Shown in pieces: positions 20,379 to 22,642 of a DNA stretch of 22,642 nt. The stretch is from the IMG/VR virus record IMGVR_UViG_3300047277_000371, positions 1-22,642 of that record; one strand, given 5' to 3'. Origin of the DNA: a virus. Positions within the stretch are counted from its first letter, which is position 1. Every line of letters starts with the position of its first letter. A program made the translations under genes and the position numbers. The notes below the pieces were generated by a model that did not search any database, was not told the DNA's origin, and saw only the letters and a program-made list of their open reading frames with translations.

Positions 20379-22151
20379 CTAAGAACGCTCATTAGCTTCG
20401 TTCCTTATCCCTTCTGCATTTTCTAATGTACTTCTAAAGTTGATATCATCTAGAGCTTCTTGACGTTCTAAAGCGCCATCTCTAGGAAAACAAACAACTC
20501 CGCCTAATACACCCATAACACCGCTAATACTAACTGCGTTACTTAAAGCCTGTTGTACAGCTAATGTAGCGTCAAATACGCCTAATTCCTTAGCTGTACC
20601 ATATTTTGCATTTTCTACATCATATACTAATTTTTTATCACCCAACATCTGAGCTAATATTTCTTCTTGTTCTTCTACTATATATCCAGCGTTATCCAAT
20701 AATTTAAAGAAAGGAGCGAATAAAGAAGGAATCAAAACATTTGCTATAATTTCTTTGTTATCTGTTTCAGTACTAAGCTCTATTCCTAAGTTTATAAGAG
20801 TTCTACATCCACCTGGCAAACAGCCATGGTTTAGAGCTGCTCTAACTGCACAAACAGCATCTTCAGCTCTATCTGCTTTTTCCTTAAGCTCTCCAGAAGA
20901 AGATCCGTATAATTTAAGCTGAGCAATTCCACTTGTAAGTTTTCCTAGTCTTTCTTCAAATAAAATCTTATCAATCTTACTTTCAGCTTGTTCCATTCTT
21001 TTTTGAATCTGATTAGCTCTATCTTCAATATTTACTTCATCAGAGTCACCAATTACAGTTGTTCTGAATCTACTAATCTCTATCTTTTGCATTCCGTTTC
21101 CTAAGTCTTCTGTCTGAGCATCTGCAATAGAATTACTCATATCAAAAATCTTGGCTCCAGTAAAAGCTGATAAATCCATTAAAAATTCTAATTGAGAATT
21201 AGCTTGTTGAGACATTGGAGTTAAAATAGGAACTATGTTGATAGTATTAGGGTTTGAAAAATTGAATGATAGAGTAGTCAATACTTGATCTGAAAATCCA
21301 TGTGCTACTACTACTACGTTTTTAAACTCAGATTGTCCGTTTACATATGCCTCTCCAATAGCTTCTAATAGAGATTGTATTTGCATCATATCAGAAATCT
21401 GACCATCAAAAAGAATAAATAAAGGAGCGTCAAGAACACATCTTTGAGTTCCTTGGTCGTTTATAAAAGCTTGGTGAAATTTACCGATGCTTTCTTCATA
21501 TCCTTTTTCAATAGGGAATCCGTCTATTTTTTTTACTTCATATTTGCCAGATGGCCCAGAAAGCTCTTGAATAGTAACATGAGAGCTAGCCCCAAATCCT
21601 ACCATTTCAAATGCTTCTATAACAGCTCTTGCCATGTCAGTATCTCCATTGGCAGAAACTGTAGCTACTTTTTCCAGTAAGTCTTGATTCTTAGTGTTTA
21701 TCTTAATAGATTGCTTTTGAATAGAAGGAATCATTTTATCTTTCAATAAAGAATTCATAACTCTTACTACTTTTTGAGGAGAATATCTCCTGTTACTAGC
21801 ACAAAATGCAAATAGATTTTTTATCAAAGCTGCTGAAATTACAGTAGCAGTTGTTGTTCCATCTCCAGCCTCATTTACCGTTCTAATTGCAGCATCACGG
21901 ACTTGTTCAATAATAATATGTTTATATGGATCATTAGATCCAAGTGCTCTAAAAATAGAAACACCATCTTTTGTATTTTTATTAGGAATTCCGTACAGGT
22001 CTGACTCTACAAGAACAACTCTACCGCCTGGCCCTAGACTAGATCCAACTATATTTGAAATTTCATCCATAGTTGATACTACTATTTTTTGTAGCTTAGA
22101 TATATCGCTAGTGAATATCTTTGCAGGGGTTTTAATACGTTTAACGCTCAT
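20379..22151 (-). CDS. GroEL-like chaperonin
   Basis: A 590-aa protein, longer than the 548 aa of E. coli GroEL. Catalytic and nucleotide-binding motifs are present: SLGPGGR (38-44), TKDGVSI (60-66; Asp62 matches Asp52), EAGDGTTTATV (94-104; Asp97 matches Asp87), RAEDAVCAVRAALNHG (matches RVEDALHATRAAVEEG with Asp398) and GGCRTL. The C-terminus is charged (IRNEANERS) and has no GGM tail. The protein has diverged strongly in the apical domain, which binds substrates and GroES. Phage chaperonins of this type form rings that fold phage proteins. A GroES-like gene is at 5058-5357. AAAGGAG Shine-Dalgarno, with promoter motif 22181-22191. Confidence 0.9.
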   Translation of the reverse strand: MSVKRIKTPAKIFTSDISKLQKIVVSTMDEISNIVGSSLGPGGRVVLVESDLYGIPNKNTKDGVSIFRALGSNDPYKHIIIEQVRDAAIRTVNEAGDGTTTATVISAALIKNLFAFCASNRRYSPQKVVRVMNSLLKDKMIPSIQKQSIKINTKNQDLLEKVATVSANGDTDMARAVIEAFEMVGFGASSHVTIQELSGPSGKYEVKKIDGFPIEKGYEESIGKFHQAFINDQGTQRCVLDAPLFILFDGQISDMMQIQSLLEAIGEAYVNGQSEFKNVVVVAHGFSDQVLTTLSFNFSNPNTINIVPILTPMSQQANSQLEFLMDLSAFTGAKIFDMSNSIADAQTEDLGNGMQKIEISRFRTTVIGDSDEVNIEDRANQIQKRMEQAESKIDKILFEERLGKLTSGIAQLKLYGSSSGELKEKADRAEDAVCAVRAALNHGCLPGGCRTLINLGIELSTETDNKEIIANVLIPSLFAPFFKLLDNAGYIVEEQEEILAQMLGDKKLVYDVENAKYGTAKELGVFDATLAVQQALSNAVSISGVMGVLGGVVCFPRDGALERQEALDDINFRSTLENAEGIRNEANERS

Positions 22152-22180
22152 ATAGCTCCTTTAATTGATTAGATGTTTAA

Positions 22181-22191
22181 TATAATACCAC
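22181..22191 (-). promoter_or_regulatory. Phage promoter motif GTGGTATTATA before groEL-like
   Basis: Minus-strand GTGGTATTATATTAAAC with TATTAT at 22182-22187, 30 nt before ATG 22151 with an AAAGGAGC Shine-Dalgarno. It lies just before the end of the upstream small gene. Confidence 0.65.
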
Positions 22192-22196
22192 GTATT

Positions 22197-22385
22197 TTAC
22201 TGATTTTGACTGTCATTTTGTATAACCTGATTGCTTTCTTCTATCTTGTATTTTACACATTTTAGATCAAAGCATTTATCACAATACTCACCGTCATCAT
22301 CCATGCCATCTTTGTTATCAACAAACTTACCAAACATATGCAATCTTTCTGGCTCTACTTTACATGTTGTACATTTAAATTTCAC
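22197..22385 (-). CDS. Small cysteine-rich (zinc-binding-like) protein
   Basis: A 62-aa protein using a GTG start: VKFKCTTCKVEPERLHMF. Two CxxC pairs, CTTC (5-8) and YCDKC (35-39), plus Cys43, form a zinc-ribbon-like pattern, with an acidic middle and an Asn/Gln-rich end. The GTG at 22383-22385 is preferred over an upstream in-frame ATG at 22451 because a GGAG Shine-Dalgarno precedes it and the start is right at the end of the upstream gene. Function unknown. Confidence 0.65.
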   Translation of the reverse strand: MKFKCTTCKVEPERLHMFGKFVDNKDGMDDDGEYCDKCFDLKCVKYKIEESNQVIQNDSQNQ

Positions 22386-22386
22386 A

Positions 22387-22620
22387 TTAAGCTCCGTGTA
22401 ATGGGCAATTGCCACTAATACTGTAATATCCTGTTGGATAAGCATCTTCATTATCTATCTTCGCACACTTACATTTTGGCGTATCCCAGAATCTATGGAA
22501 CTTAGCGTCTTGTGAGAACCCCCACAACTCCTGTAATTTAAATTCTAATTGAGTTAAATGGTTAGCATGTGATTTTAACACATCAAGATCTTTTTCGTTT
22601 TTGATAGATTCATAAACCAT
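22387..22620 (-). CDS. Small conserved-looking phage protein, Cys-rich (possibly extends beyond the window)
   Basis: A 77-aa protein. The N-terminal half is helical (KSHANHLTQLEFKLQELWGF); the C-terminal half (KFHRFWDTPKCKC, NCPLHG) has three cysteines and two histidines in a pattern commonly seen in small phage proteins, plausibly zinc-binding. ATG 22620 has no good Shine-Dalgarno, and the frame stays open to the window edge, so the true start could lie upstream. The stop is 1 nt before the GTG of the next gene. Confidence 0.6.
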   Translation of the reverse strand: MVYESIKNEKDLDVLKSHANHLTQLEFKLQELWGFSQDAKFHRFWDTPKCKCAKIDNEDAYPTGYYSISGNCPLHGA

Positions 22621-22642
22621 AAGTTTAATCTCATGAGTTGCC

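Overview
The window looks like part of the genome of a large tailed double-stranded DNA phage (Caudoviricetes-like) that infects a Gram-negative bacterium. It is AT-rich and gene-dense. It carries terminase, portal and head genes, T4-style recombination genes (gp46/gp47-like), a phage sigma factor, phage-encoded GroEL- and GroES-like chaperonins, a tRNA, a Mom-like DNA-modification protein and three probable homing endonucleases. The Gram-negative host is inferred from Sec signal peptides on three exported proteins and from a two-gene lysis-like cassette. No species is assigned. Virtually everything is on the minus strand, so the biological reading order runs from high to low coordinates.

Layout from right to left on the minus strand. 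Positions 22642-20379: two small cysteine-rich proteins and a GroEL-like chaperonin. Positions 20372-11272: packaging and head module (terminase large subunit, a structural protein, portal, a Q-rich protein, an Mu gpF/SPP1 gp7-like head morphogenesis protein). Free-standing Vsr-like/PD-(D/E)XK homing endonucleases interrupt it before the terminase, before the portal and after the portal. Positions 11258-9323: a structurally degenerate tRNA-Gly(UCC), a Mom-like acyltransferase-fold protein and an SF2 helicase. Positions 8250-9326 are the only plus-strand genes: a membrane protein and an M15-type peptidase, probably lysis. Positions 8163-3153: a compact operon of UvsW-like helicase, sigma factor, KTSC-domain protein, GroES-like protein, gp47-like nuclease, a small unknown and an HTH-like protein. 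Positions 3122-1456: a separate unit of three exported proteins, including a ClpP-fold protease with a signal peptide, with its own promoters and an intrinsic terminator. Positions 1354-1: a zinc-ribbon protein, a protein made of 16 tetrapeptide repeats (16 x 12 bp), and the start of the gp46-like ATPase, which runs off the window.

The most interesting signal is regulatory. A sequence GTGGTATTATAA (TGG plus a TATTAT -10-like hexamer, with no visible -35) recurs at gene boundaries, always reading toward the minus-strand genes. The window also encodes a sigma factor that seems to end just before region 4.2, the part that normally binds -35. In five genes the -10-like hexamer lies only 5-6 nt before the ATG, so those mRNAs should be leaderless. 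One of the five has a perfect TTGACA-N17-TATAAT promoter. A second notable signal is an 11-bp direct repeat that brackets the endonuclease ORF upstream of the terminase; removing one copy plus the ORF would restore a Shine-Dalgarno for the terminase.
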